Below, one piece after another: positions 33,333-42,808 of a stretch of 64,000 bases of DNA; within the stretch, counting starts at the first letter, position 1, and every line of letters starts with the position of its first letter. The stretch is from Bacteroidota bacterium (lineage in GTDB: Bacteria > Bacteroidota > Bacteroidia > 2-12-FULL-35-15), in the NCBI GenBank assembly GCA_025963715.1, contig JAOQAG010000008.1:358720-422719 (forward strand), read 5' to 3'. The position numbers and the translations under genes were made by a program. The notes under the pieces are model-generated. The model was given only the letters and a program-made list of their open reading frames with translations. It was not told where the DNA came from and made no database searches.

Positions 33333-35842
33333 TAATTTTTTACAACCTTTTTATTCAGAACACCATCATTGGTGATCACCTGTAAATAATAAATTCCTTT
33401 TGCCTGTTCTTTTAAGTTCAGTTGTTTTTTGTATGTTCCCATAAACTGGCTCAGTTCATCTGTGTAAATTAGTTGTCCGGCAATGCTCATCAGGTTGATC
33501 TTCACATCACTTGCTTTCGCGAGATTGATCTCCAGCGTTACATCATCCGTTGCCGGATTCGGGTATACGCTCAAAGATGCGGATGCGCTGATCTCATCAA
33601 TTCCGATATCAAAGATTCCTAAAGAGGTAGATGCTGTGGAACATCCCTGCGCATTATATACTCTTACATAATAATTTCCATTAGCTGTGTAAATGTATGT
33701 ATTGCTGGTTGCGCCTGTAATGGCTACACCGTCCACATACCATTGATAGCCGCTTGCAGGTGTGCTGCAAACCAATGTATCATTTTGTTTCGTAAACACA
33801 GGCACGCCCGGATTTCCAAGCACCGTAATTTTAACAGAATCAATGTTTGAACATCCGCCCGAAGCGGTACCGATCACGGTATAAGTAGTGGTAACAATCG
33901 GGCCTGCAACCGGGTTGAAAATAGTAGAATCGCTCAGCGATGTTCCCGGGTGCCAGATGTAAGTCATAGCACCGCTTGCCGTTAAATTCACATTGGTGCT
34001 CAAACAAGTACTGTCGCTCAATCCGGCATCAACCGGTGGAAGCGTAACTACGGTAACCGATTGTGTGCTGGTAGCCGCACATCCGTTTGCATTTGTAACC
34101 GTTACCATATAAGTACCGCTCGTATTTACAGTAATGGAAGCCAGCGTATCGTTGGCAGCAGTGCTCCATTGGTAATGAGTAGAAGGGTTGGAAGTTAATG
34201 TTACCGAACCGCCGATACAAAAAGTAGTAGGACCGCTTGCCGTAATGCCCGGTGCAGGTAATGGAACAACGTTTACAACAACTGTATCCAGATCCACACA
34301 ACCGTTAGTATTGGTAATGGCCACATAATATGCTGTGGTAGTGGTAGGGTTTGCTATTGGTGTTGCAGAGGTAACGCTGCTCAGTGTTCCGTCGTTCGGC
34401 AGCCATGCATAGCTCACCGCACCAATTGCAGTAGCGCTTAATGTGGTATTGGCACCGTTACAGATGGTCACATCGCTTCCGGCATCAGCAGTCAGCTGAC
34501 AATATTTAATGGTTTCAAAATCATCATTTGTTCCGGCACCTTTACTCACGCCTGCCACAAACACATTCCCGATATTATCCACGCCTACAGCAAGTGATTG
34601 ATCGGAGTTGTTTCCGGTACCATTGTATTTGGTGATCCATTGCTGAGCACCGGTTGAATCGTATTTAATAGTTGTAAAATCATTGTTTACACCGGTAGTA
34701 TAGCTATAACCGGTTACATAGGTATTTCCAATTGCATCAATAACAAGTGCTTTCCCTTCGTCGTAACCATTGGTAGGGCCATTGTAACGCGCCAGCCATT
34801 TTTGTGTTCCGGCATTGTTGTATTTAATGGTCACAATGTCTTCTGCATCAGGAGAAACACCCACACTGCGGCCGGTCACATATACATTGTTGGCAGCATC
34901 CAGCTTTATAGCATTGGCCCTGTCGTAATCGTTGCCGGAACCGTTATAGGTTTTCGCCCATTGCTGCACACCGGCAGAATTGTATTTTACGGTCGCATAA
35001 TCGTAGTTGGTAAGAACAGCAGTTTGCGTGTAACCGGTAACGTATACATTTCCGGCAGGATCTACGGCAATGGCACGTGCCTCGTCGTAATTATCAGCCG
35101 GACTATCATACTGGCTGGCCCAGACCTGAGTCCCTGTATTATCATATTTGATGGTCACAAAATCAAAATCGGCAGTAGCGCTTTGATAGGTATATCCTGC
35201 TACGTAATTATCTCCGGTAACGGGATTTACATAAATGGCAAAACCTGCATCGATACCGTTTCCGGCACCGTTAAAACGCTTTGCATATTGCTGCACACCT
35301 GCGGAGTTGTATTTGATGGTAACGGCAGCACTATTAGAGCCAGATCCGTCGCTGGTACCGGTAATAAATACATTGCCTGCATAATCCACGGCAATGTCCC
35401 ATGCCTCGTCGGTTCCGTTGGTAGTATTATTATACCGCGATGCCCATTGCTGAACACCGGAAGCATTGTATTTTACAGTAGCAAAATCATAACCTGTGGT
35501 AGCACCGCCGTTGCTCCAGCCGGTTACATACACATTGCCTGACGTATCCACAGTAATAGCGTGCGCTTCATCCAGCCCGTTGCCCGGGCCGTTGTACTGC
35601 GCGATCCACTGCTGTGCACCGGCAGCGTTATATTTTATGGTTATATAATCGAAATTGGTGCTGGTGCCGATGCCCAGGCCGGTTACATATACGTTTCCAG
35701 CCGCATCCATCACCATGTCTTCGGCTTTATCAACATTACTGCCGGAACTGGTATAGCGTGTCTGCCATTGAATATTGATTTGGGCAAATGATCCGGTGAT
35801 AAAAGAAATATAAAAAATGACTGTGAGTAGGTGTTTTTTCAT
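33332..35842 (-). CDS. T9SS type A protein with eight SBBP beta-propeller repeats
   Basis: An 836-residue surface protein with signal peptide (MKKHLLTVIFYISFITGSFAQ). About residues 30-450 hold eight repeats of about 52 residues with the core NVYVTG preceded by DYITIKYNAAGAQQW-like strands; this is the SBBP (seven- to eight-blade propeller) pattern. Four Ig-like or SprB-like domains follow (for example ADAGSDVTICNGANTTLSA). The type A sorting domain is at about 760-836 (VYPNPATDDVTLEINL, KGIYYLQVI, KKVVKN). It is secreted by T9SS and probably held at the surface or released. Role not known; binding is a reasonable guess for a propeller with Ig domains. Confidence 0.88.
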   Translation of the reverse strand: MKKHLLTVIFYISFITGSFAQINIQWQTRYTSSGSNVDKAEDMVMDAAGNVYVTGLGIGTSTNFDYITIKYNAAGAQQWIAQYNGPGNGLDEAHAITVDTSGNVYVTGWSNGGATTGYDFATVKYNASGVQQWASRYNNTTNGTDEAWDIAVDYAGNVFITGTSDGSGSNSAAVTIKYNSAGVQQYAKRFNGAGNGIDAGFAIYVNPVTGDNYVAGYTYQSATADFDFVTIKYDNTGTQVWASQYDSPADNYDEARAIAVDPAGNVYVTGYTQTAVLTNYDYATVKYNSAGVQQWAKTYNGSGNDYDRANAIKLDAANNVYVTGRSVGVSPDAEDIVTIKYNNAGTQKWLARYNGPTNGYDEGKALVIDAIGNTYVTGYSYTTGVNNDFTTIKYDSTGAQQWITKYNGTGNNSDQSLAVGVDNIGNVFVAGVSKGAGTNDDFETIKYCQLTADAGSDVTICNGANTTLSATAIGAVSYAWLPNDGTLSSVTSATPIANPTTTTAYYVAITNTNGCVDLDTVVVNVVPLPAPGITASGPTTFCIGGSVTLTSNPSTHYQWSTAANDTLASITVNTSGTYMVTVTNANGCAATSTQSVTVVTLPPVDAGLSDSTCLSTNVNLTASGAMTYIWHPGTSLSDSTIFNPVAGPIVTTTYTVIGTASGGCSNIDSVKITVLGNPGVPVFTKQNDTLVCSTPASGYQWYVDGVAITGATSNTYIYTANGNYYVRVYNAQGCSTASTSLGIFDIGIDEISASASLSVYPNPATDDVTLEINLAKASDVKINLMSIAGQLIYTDELSQFMGTYKKQLNLKEQAKGIYYLQVITNDGVLNKKVVKN

Positions 35843-35868
35843 GCCTGACGTTTATGTTTTTATCAAGT

Positions 35869-35876
35869 CAAAACTA
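35869..35876 (-). promoter_or_regulatory. Candidate -7 element for the SBBP gene
   Basis: Minus-strand TAGTTTTG, an exact TAnnTTTG, 26 bases before the ATG at 35842. No -33 TTG at the usual distance. Confidence 0.4.
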
Positions 35877-35917
35877 GTCTTTTTTATCATTAATCTCATC
35901 TTTTTCACGATAAAAAT

Positions 35918-35946
35918 TTGCACTTTCAAAAAAATCTGTACATTTA
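35918..35946 (+). promoter_or_regulatory. Bacteroidota-type promoter for the adhesin-PorP-PorE operon
   Basis: TTG (35918-35920), 18 bases, then TACATTTA (35939-35946), one change from TAnnTTTG. It lies 42 bases before the ATG at 35989. Confidence 0.55.
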
Positions 35947-35988
35947 CCATTGATAAACGTACTGAGTTAAACACATTTATTCCAACGG

Positions 35989-38900
35989 ATGAAGAACAAA
36001 CTTTTACTCCTTTTAATTATTGTTTTCTTTATTCCTTTTACATCTTCGGCGACCCATATTGTTGGTGGTTCACTTACGTATGAACAATTAGGAGGCTCCA
36101 CTTACCGCATCACCTTAAAGCTTTACCGCGATTGTAAGCCCGGTAGTGCTGCATTTCCCGGCACGGTGGATATTGATGTACGGAAAAACGATGGAACAGC
36201 ATTTACTACAGTAAGTATCCCCTTCCCCGGTTCTGCTTTGGTTCCGCCAAACATTGATACCTGCGCAGTAAATCCCGGCATTTGCCTGGAAGAAGCCGTA
36301 TATACAAAAGTAGTAAGCGGTTTGCCACCCAGTCCGGGCGGATACCATTTATCATTTCAATATTGCTGCCGTAACTCTACGTTATTAAACATTATAAATC
36401 CTTTAAATGCCGGTGAAACCTGGTATGCACACATTCCGGATAACGGCGTGGTGATCTCGAACAGCAGTCCGAAATGGGTAAATCCCCCACCGGTATTTGT
36501 TTGCCAGGGAAATAACATGTCGGTAAACCACAGTGCTACCGATGCTGACGGAGATTCGCTTGTATATTCATTATACACACCATACGACGGGGATACCGGT
36601 GCCGGTGCGCTTGATCCTACTTATCCGGGAGGCGTATTTACCGTGCCGCCTGTAAACTGGTCGAGTACTTACAGTGCTACCAATCCACTGGATCCTTCCA
36701 TACCCAATTCATTGACCATTTCGCCTACAGGGATCATCAACGGGATCCCTCCAACCATCGGCCAGTTTGTTGCCGGTGTGCGTTGTGAAGAATGGAGAAG
36801 CGGCGTAAAGATCGGTGAGATTCTGCGCGATTTCCAGTTCAACGTGGTAAATTGCCCGCCTTTAGCTGTAGCTAGTTTTAACTCCAGCGGTGCGTGTAAC
36901 GGACAGTTGATCACATTTACCAATACCACTACTCCATCAGCCAATTCATACATGTGGAATTTTGGCGACGGAAGCACATTATCCGATACATCGCATGTAG
37001 TAAGCCCTACCTATATGTACCCTACGCTGGGTGTTTATACAGCAACGCTGATCATCAACTACGGAACTCCTTGTGCAGATACTTCTTCGCAGATCGTACA
37101 TTTATCGTATGTAGATGCAGATTTTACAAACGATGCACCTGCCTGTAAAGGCGTGCCGATCAATTTCCATGATACAACGGATGTAGACCCAAGCAGCAGC
37201 ATTACAAACTGGGATTGGAATTTTGGTGACGGAATAGTTTCCACATCGCAGGATCCAACGCATCCGTACAATGCAGGAGGCGCTTATAATGTTACATTGA
37301 TCACTACAAGTGCTGCTGGCTGTAAAGATACCATTGTACATACTGTGAATATCCAGGGACTGCCAATTGCAAATGCAGGTAATGATACGGTAAGCTGCTC
37401 TAATAATTCAACTATTAACCTGGGTGGAACGATCCTGAATGCAGGGGGCGGAATCTGGAACGGAACCGGGGCATTCACTCCGGGCAACACCACCTTAAAT
37501 GCAACGTATACACCAACGGCAACGGATGTCTCCAACGGATCAGATACTTTATTACTCATCACTACAAGCAATGCGCTTTGCCCGGCGGATACCGACCAGG
37601 TGATCATTAATTTTTACACCGGTCCAACGGTGAACGCAGGAAGCGATCTTTCGGTTTGTAAGGATACGGTAAGCGTTCCGGTATGCGCTACCATTACGGT
37701 TGCATCGGGCGGAATATGGCAAACAACCGGTTCAGGCTCGTTTGCGAACGATTCATTAGCTTGTACACAATACATTCCAAGCACAGCAGATACAACTGCG
37801 GGATCCGTGATCGTGTATATTACTTCCACAGGAAACGGAAATTGCCTGGCATCGCGCGATAGTGTTACAATCGTATTTACATCTACACCGTATGCTACCA
37901 TTACTTCCAATGATAGTTCCTGTGCCAGCAACCCGGTTGACCTGGGTGTGAATATTTCTACCGGCTCCGGAATCTGGAGCACCAGCGGAACCGGCACATT
38001 CAGTCCAAGCAATACCACATTGAGCGGCGGCGTTTATAATCCGAGTCCGGCCGATGATGCTGCAGGACATGTGGACATTTTATTTACATCCACCAACAAC
38101 GGTGGTTGCCGCGCCACATACGACAGTATTGATGTTACATTAATTCCTTCACCAACAGCTGCATACACAAGCGTTTCTGCCTGTCCTACTTTCCCTGTAG
38201 TATTCACAGATGGTTCTACATCTACCGGAACGGTAGTGAACTGGAACTGGAGCTTTGGAGATGGCAGCAGCAACAGCACATTACCAAGCCCAACACATAT
38301 TTATTCAACCGGCGGGCCGTACAATGTGCAACTGATCGTAACTTCCAACAATGGTTGTGTGGATACACTTTCGCAAACGGTAAACGTATATAACAAACCA
38401 ATTGCAGCTTTCGATGCAAACGGAATTTGTTTGAATGAAGGAACTGTATTTACGGATACTTCTTTTGTTGCAGGATCAACTATTAGCCAGTGGCACTGGA
38501 ACTTTGGCGATGCTACCACAAGCATTGCACAAAATCCGTCTGTACATTATTATCCGTCGAGCGGAACTTACAATGCAACATTGATCGTACAATCTGCGCA
38601 GGGCTGTATCGATACTGTGGTGCAATCGGTGAACCTGTTACCGGGTCCCGGCGCTAATTTCAGTGCGGATGATGTTACTGCCAATATCGGGCAAACCGTA
38701 CATTTCACGGATCAATCCACCAATGGCGCAATTTCATGGACATGGGATTTCGGCGATTCGCAGATCGACTCCACTTCTACTGATCAGAACCCATCACATG
38801 CTTATAACACAGGCGGCTACTACGATGTATGTTTAGCTGTAACGGATGTAAACGGTTGTTCGGATACGATCTGCAAACAGGAAATTGTTTCGTTGCCTCC

Positions 38901-39165
38901 AAAAGTTCCATCCGGATTCAGTCCGAACGGCGATGGCGAAAACGATATTTTTTATGTGTACGGCGGGCCTTTCCATTCACTGGATTTCAAGATCTATAAC
39001 AACTGGGGTGAGCTGATCTTTGAATCTAACAACCAATCACAGGGCTGGGATGGTAAACGCAAAGGCATTGACCAACCGATCGGTGTTTATGTATATGTGG
39101 TGGTGGGCGTAACGGAAGACGGCGAAACACACAAATTATCAGGTGATGTAACTTTATTAAGATAA
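35989..39165 (+). CDS. T9SS type B giant PKD-repeat adhesin
   Basis: A 1058-residue secreted protein. Signal peptide 1-20. The N-terminal module (about 21-290; HIVGGSLTYEQLGGSTYRIT ... DADGDSLVYSL ... EILRDFQFNVVNC) is related to that of the two type B proteins at 15.5-21 kb. Five PKD-like domains follow, each with a WNFGDG-like core, and are interrupted by three Ig-like repeats (about 460-700, GGIWNGTGAFTPGNTTLNA). The C-terminal 85 residues are a type B sorting domain (VPSGFSPNGDGENDIFYVYG, IYNNWGELIFES, GVYVYVV). It is first in an operon with PorP/SprF and PorE-like genes, so it is probably their T9SS client. Adhesion or gliding role is inference. Confidence 0.9.
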   Translation: MKNKLLLLLIIVFFIPFTSSATHIVGGSLTYEQLGGSTYRITLKLYRDCKPGSAAFPGTVDIDVRKNDGTAFTTVSIPFPGSALVPPNIDTCAVNPGICLEEAVYTKVVSGLPPSPGGYHLSFQYCCRNSTLLNIINPLNAGETWYAHIPDNGVVISNSSPKWVNPPPVFVCQGNNMSVNHSATDADGDSLVYSLYTPYDGDTGAGALDPTYPGGVFTVPPVNWSSTYSATNPLDPSIPNSLTISPTGIINGIPPTIGQFVAGVRCEEWRSGVKIGEILRDFQFNVVNCPPLAVASFNSSGACNGQLITFTNTTTPSANSYMWNFGDGSTLSDTSHVVSPTYMYPTLGVYTATLIINYGTPCADTSSQIVHLSYVDADFTNDAPACKGVPINFHDTTDVDPSSSITNWDWNFGDGIVSTSQDPTHPYNAGGAYNVTLITTSAAGCKDTIVHTVNIQGLPIANAGNDTVSCSNNSTINLGGTILNAGGGIWNGTGAFTPGNTTLNATYTPTATDVSNGSDTLLLITTSNALCPADTDQVIINFYTGPTVNAGSDLSVCKDTVSVPVCATITVASGGIWQTTGSGSFANDSLACTQYIPSTADTTAGSVIVYITSTGNGNCLASRDSVTIVFTSTPYATITSNDSSCASNPVDLGVNISTGSGIWSTSGTGTFSPSNTTLSGGVYNPSPADDAAGHVDILFTSTNNGGCRATYDSIDVTLIPSPTAAYTSVSACPTFPVVFTDGSTSTGTVVNWNWSFGDGSSNSTLPSPTHIYSTGGPYNVQLIVTSNNGCVDTLSQTVNVYNKPIAAFDANGICLNEGTVFTDTSFVAGSTISQWHWNFGDATTSIAQNPSVHYYPSSGTYNATLIVQSAQGCIDTVVQSVNLLPGPGANFSADDVTANIGQTVHFTDQSTNGAISWTWDFGDSQIDSTSTDQNPSHAYNTGGYYDVCLAVTDVNGCSDTICKQEIVSLPPKVPSGFSPNGDGENDIFYVYGGPFHSLDFKIYNNWGELIFESNNQSQGWDGKRKGIDQPIGVYVYVVVGVTEDGETHKLSGDVTLLR

Positions 39166-39186
39166 GGTTTCAATTATAAAAAGTAT

Positions 39187-40212
39187 ATGACAGAGTTATA
39201 CAAAAAAATTAAAAAATCATTTGGCGCATTATTGATTGCGGTAGCGTTGATGCTATCGGCAGGCAATGCTGCACACGCCCAGGATTTTCACCTTTCCCAG
39301 TACGATGCACCGCCGATGTTCCTGAATCCTGCCATGACAGGCATGTTTGACGGAAAATTCCGCATTGAGGCACATTACCGTACACAGTGGGCGGCTGTTG
39401 CTACAAAACCTTTTACAACTACAGGAATTTCTTTTGATATGCCGATAAAAAAATTCGGCGTAGGTGTACAGATCATGAATTACCGCGCTGGTGCCGGACA
39501 GTTTAATGTATTGAGCGCTTTGGTTTCTGTTGCGTACGACATTGTGATCGACAAAGCAAAAAATCATCATTTTGCATTGGGGATACAAGGCGGTATTGTT
39601 TACAAAAGCTTTGATATTAACAAGCTTACATTCGGGAACCAATACACACCATTAAACGGCGGTGATTTTGATATGAACCTGCCAACGAATGAAGTATTGC
39701 AGAACTCAACCATCCTTACACACGACATCAATGCGGGAGCGCTTTATTATTTTGCAAAGGAAAATGTGCGGATCAATCCATTCGTAGGATTTTCGGCATT
39801 CCACTTAACACAGCCGCAGGAATCTTTTTATGACAATGGAAATAAATTACCGGTCCGCTATTATGCGCATGGTGGTTTAAAGATCAACGTGAATGAAAAA
39901 ATCCAGTTATTGCCAAAAGCAATTTACATGCATGAGGTAAACGACAACGAATGGACGGCGACTCTTTTATTACATTACTTTTTAAAGGATGCGGATACGT
40001 ACCTGATCTTCGGGCCAACTTACCGGAGCAAGGATGCAGGTATTATCGAAGCCGGGATCAAAAAAGGACAATATACCTGCCGGATCAGCTATGATATAAA
40101 TACATCATCATTACAAACGGTATCCAATCACAGGGGCGGTTTTGAAATATCATTCACGTATATTGCCCGCAGAAGCAAACCGAATCCATTAGCTAATTGT
40201 CCGAGGTTATAA
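39187..40212 (+). CDS. PorP/SprF family T9SS outer-membrane protein
   Basis: A 341-residue beta-barrel protein with signal peptide (about 1-31, ending AHAQ). PF11751-type features: DFHLSQYDAPPMFLNPAMTG at the mature N-terminus and the repeating barrel strands that follow (FGVGVQIMNYRAGAGQF, YDIVIDKAKNHHFALGIQGG). In Flavobacterium the SprF partner is required for export of the neighbouring type B protein SprB. By the same logic this one probably serves the adhesin encoded 21 bases upstream. P. gingivalis PorP is a core component; the two roles cannot be told apart from sequence. Confidence 0.93.
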   Translation: MTELYKKIKKSFGALLIAVALMLSAGNAAHAQDFHLSQYDAPPMFLNPAMTGMFDGKFRIEAHYRTQWAAVATKPFTTTGISFDMPIKKFGVGVQIMNYRAGAGQFNVLSALVSVAYDIVIDKAKNHHFALGIQGGIVYKSFDINKLTFGNQYTPLNGGDFDMNLPTNEVLQNSTILTHDINAGALYYFAKENVRINPFVGFSAFHLTQPQESFYDNGNKLPVRYYAHGGLKINVNEKIQLLPKAIYMHEVNDNEWTATLLLHYFLKDADTYLIFGPTYRSKDAGIIEAGIKKGQYTCRISYDINTSSLQTVSNHRGGFEISFTYIARRSKPNPLANCPRL

Positions 40213-40214
40213 TT

Positions 40215-42287
40215 ATGAAACGTAGTTTAGTAATCCTATTTTTATTTACAATTTCTGTTTTTTCTTTTGGTCAGACAAAGAGAGAATGGATGGCTTACGG
40301 CGATGCCTCCTTTAAAAACGAAGATTATAAATCGGCGATCAATTATTATTTAAAAGTGCTGGACAAAAATACCAGTGTTGACCTGGTTTACCCTTATACT
40401 CCTAAGCCTTACATTCCACCGGCTAAAAAAAACAAAGACAGTATTGCGCTTGCACAGAAAGATACGCTTCGTAAAATTTCACCGGTAAGCCCAATGGAAC
40501 AATACGTAACGCACCAGGTAGCGGATGCTTACCGCTTGAATCATGATTATGCAAATGCGGAGATCTGGTTTAAAAAATCGGTGGAGAACAAGCCTGAAAA
40601 ATATCCTTACGAGCGTTTCTGGTATGGTGATGCATTGATGAAGAATAGAAAATATCCGGCTGCTGCGATTGAATTTGATGCGGTAATGAGCGATGCGGAG
40701 AAAAAAGATTCTACCATGTTTAAACTGGCGCAGGTAAAAACGGCAGGATGTTATTTGGCGACGGATACCAATTATGTAAAAAAAGAGATCAATATTAAAG
40801 AGCTTGATTCGATCTTCAATTCAGGTACATCCAGCTTTGCAGTAAATTATTACGGCGATGCCAGCACGATCCAGTTTACTACGGCGCGTGAAGGAAATAC
40901 AGTTGCTGATCCTAAAAAGGATAAAGACAAAGCAAAATTCATTGCCGATATCTATACTTTAAAGAAAACCAATGATGGCTGGACAGATCTGAAAAAAGTA
41001 GAAGGTCCGGTTGATACGGATGTGCATGAAGGTGCCGGATTTTTAACACTGGATAAAAGCAATTATTATTTTACACGCTGGTCCACCACCAATAAAAATG
41101 AATGTTCCATTTACTTATCAAAATTATTCAATGATAAATGGGTAAATGCCGAGCGCCTGAACGATAATGTAAATCTTGCGGGTTACAAAAGCATGCAACC
41201 CGCATTATCTCCGGATGGAAGCATTTTGTATTTTTCATCCAACCGTCCGGGCGGATACGGCAAAATGGATCTTTGGTATGTGAATGTGGATGAGGAAGGT
41301 AAACCGACTGGTAAACCGATCAACATGGGACCGATGTTCAATACTGCTGAAGATGAGGTAACGCCGTTTTTCCATTATTACACTTCCACGCTTTATTTCA
41401 GCTCGAACGGGTTAGCCGGTTATGGTGGTTTGGATGTGTTTAAATCGACATTTAACAGTGACTCTTTATGGAGCGCACCAAGAAACATGGGAGCGCCTGT
41501 AAACTCCAGCAAGGACGATGCTTATTTTGTGCTGGAACGCAGTCAGCAACATGGTTTTGTAACTTCCGACCGGAAAGATTGCCCGGATTGTGTTGGCGGA
41601 ACCTGTTATAAAATTTACGGGATTGATAAAGAACCAAACGTATACGATCTTTCGGGAACGGTTTACAATTCGGAAACCAACCAGGTAATCGGCAATGCAT
41701 TGCTTACATTTAAAGACATCCGCGGTGACAAGGAAACGTTTTATTTAACAACGGATTCGATGGGTAATTACGCTACGCCGCTGGAAGAGGGTTGGGAGCT
41801 TTACATTAAGGCACAAAAGAATACTTATTTTGGGGATGCGGGAAATATTTCGACGCTGGGCTTAACGGAATCACAGCATTTTGTAAAAGACTTTTTCTTA
41901 TCACCAATTCCAAAAGGTGATATTGTGATCCCTGGGATCGAGTACGATTACGACAAAGCAACGCTGCGTCCTGAATCTAAAAAAGTACTGGATGACCTGG
42001 TTGATTTCTTAAACATCAATAACAACTTAAGTGTGGAGATCAGCTCACATACGGATTCACGCGGTAGTGATGCTTATAATATGAAATTATCGCAGGAGCG
42101 TGCAAAATCTGTTGTGGATTACCTGATCGAAAAAGGAATTAAACCGGAACGCCTTGTTGCACAGGGTTACGGTGAAACAAAACCGTTGATCCCTGACGCG
42201 CAGACAGAAGCGGAATTTCAAAAGAACCGCAGAACTGCTTTCCGCCCGATCAAAGAAGGCATGATCCTGGAGAAATGGACGAAGTAA
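40215..42287 (+). CDS. PorE-like peptidoglycan-associated OmpA family protein
   Basis: The ATG at 40215 is 2 bases after the PorP/SprF stop (690 residues). Signal peptide MKRSLVILFLFTISVFSFGQ. Domains in order: TPR-like helices (about 20-150), a WD40/PD40-type propeller region (MQPALSPDGSILYFSSNRPG, STLYFSSNGLAGYGGLDVF), a carboxypeptidase-regulatory-like domain (DLSGTVYNSETNQVIGNALL), and an OmpA C-terminal domain (VEISSHTDSRGSDAYNMKLS, ERLVAQGYGETKPLIP). That four-part layout is the one described for PorE of the T9SS, which anchors the machine to peptidoglycan. Here it is encoded directly with a client and a PorP/SprF protein. Confidence 0.92.
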   Translation: MKRSLVILFLFTISVFSFGQTKREWMAYGDASFKNEDYKSAINYYLKVLDKNTSVDLVYPYTPKPYIPPAKKNKDSIALAQKDTLRKISPVSPMEQYVTHQVADAYRLNHDYANAEIWFKKSVENKPEKYPYERFWYGDALMKNRKYPAAAIEFDAVMSDAEKKDSTMFKLAQVKTAGCYLATDTNYVKKEINIKELDSIFNSGTSSFAVNYYGDASTIQFTTAREGNTVADPKKDKDKAKFIADIYTLKKTNDGWTDLKKVEGPVDTDVHEGAGFLTLDKSNYYFTRWSTTNKNECSIYLSKLFNDKWVNAERLNDNVNLAGYKSMQPALSPDGSILYFSSNRPGGYGKMDLWYVNVDEEGKPTGKPINMGPMFNTAEDEVTPFFHYYTSTLYFSSNGLAGYGGLDVFKSTFNSDSLWSAPRNMGAPVNSSKDDAYFVLERSQQHGFVTSDRKDCPDCVGGTCYKIYGIDKEPNVYDLSGTVYNSETNQVIGNALLTFKDIRGDKETFYLTTDSMGNYATPLEEGWELYIKAQKNTYFGDAGNISTLGLTESQHFVKDFFLSPIPKGDIVIPGIEYDYDKATLRPESKKVLDDLVDFLNINNNLSVEISSHTDSRGSDAYNMKLSQERAKSVVDYLIEKGIKPERLVAQGYGETKPLIPDAQTEAEFQKNRRTAFRPIKEGMILEKWTK

Positions 42288-42335
42288 TTTAATTTGAAAA
42301 TTTCCTGATTTGAAAATTTGAAAATACCTGATAAT

Positions 42336-42368
42336 AAAAAAGATCCGCGAGAAATTGCGGATTTTTTG
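42336..42368 (+). terminator. Terminator after the PorE-like gene
   Basis: GATCCGC (42342-42348) pairs with GCGGAT (42357-42362) within an A-rich left flank and a TTTTTT right flank. The stem is short but has a clear T tract. Confidence 0.65.
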
Positions 42369-42413
42369 TTTTTAGTGATTCTTGCTTTTTATTTCTTTTT
42401 TTCTGTGTTTGCT

Positions 42414-42559
42414 AACACACCCCTAACCCCTCTCAAGAGGGGAATTTGATCCTGCTCAATTTAGAAATTATAGTCTTAAAGAAAAATGATAAAAATAATA
42501 ATGGACTTACAATTACTGGCAGGATGCATTCCCCTCTTGAGAGGGGTTAGGGCTGTGTT
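42414..42559. repeat. 146-bp palindromic element with AACACACCCCTAACCCCTCT ends
   Basis: The 32-nt left end (42414-42445) matches the reverse complement of 42528-42559 with one mismatch; similarity continues inward (GATCCTGC / GCAGGATGC). The 82-base spacer is AT-rich and non-coding. Such sequences are common in Bacteroidota intergenic DNA in my experience; here it is a single copy. Confidence 0.7.
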
Positions 42560-42633
42560 CTGCATTTAGCTCTAAACAGATTCGTTATTGCTCGGCAGGC
42601 ACGAGTGGAACACCCGCGCCTGCTAATAGTTTT

Positions 42634-42748
42634 GCCACAGATTCACAGATTAAAAAGAAAGTAAATAATTTGCGCAGATTATCTTAAAATCGCGTTGCGA
42701 TTTTATTTGTGCAATTAGCTCCAAGTTAAAAATCTGTGAATCTGTGGC
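42634..42748. repeat. 115-bp palindromic element with GCCACAGATTCACAGATT ends, copy B
   Basis: Same 18-bp ends as 4716-4832, and inner hairpin AAAATCGC-GTT-GCGATTTT. Inner sequences align loosely between copies, so they are related along their length. Together with the 146-bp element it fills much of the 510-base gap 42288-42798, with no gene in it. Confidence 0.75.
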
Positions 42749-42766
42749 TGCTAATTCACACAGTAT

Positions 42767-42808
42767 CCACACAGATTCGTAATATTCGTTCCTGTTCGTT
42801 ATCTGTAC
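42767..42808. repeat. 42-bp 3'-end repeat, copy on the esterase stop codon
   Basis: CCACACAGATTCGTAATATT followed by CGTTCCTGTTCGTTATCTGTAC. The last part encodes the final Tyr-Arg and stop of the esterase gene. Confidence 0.6.

Noticed and set aside
35227..35466. Possible CRISPR-like regular repetition within 33332-35842
   Set aside because: The repeats are about 156 bp, in frame and encode propeller blades; no short direct repeats with unique spacers are seen anywhere in the window.
34802..35542. Long plus-strand open frame (246 codons) opposite the SBBP gene
   Set aside because: It is the antisense of the repetitive propeller gene; the translation has no family features and reflects the repeat period.
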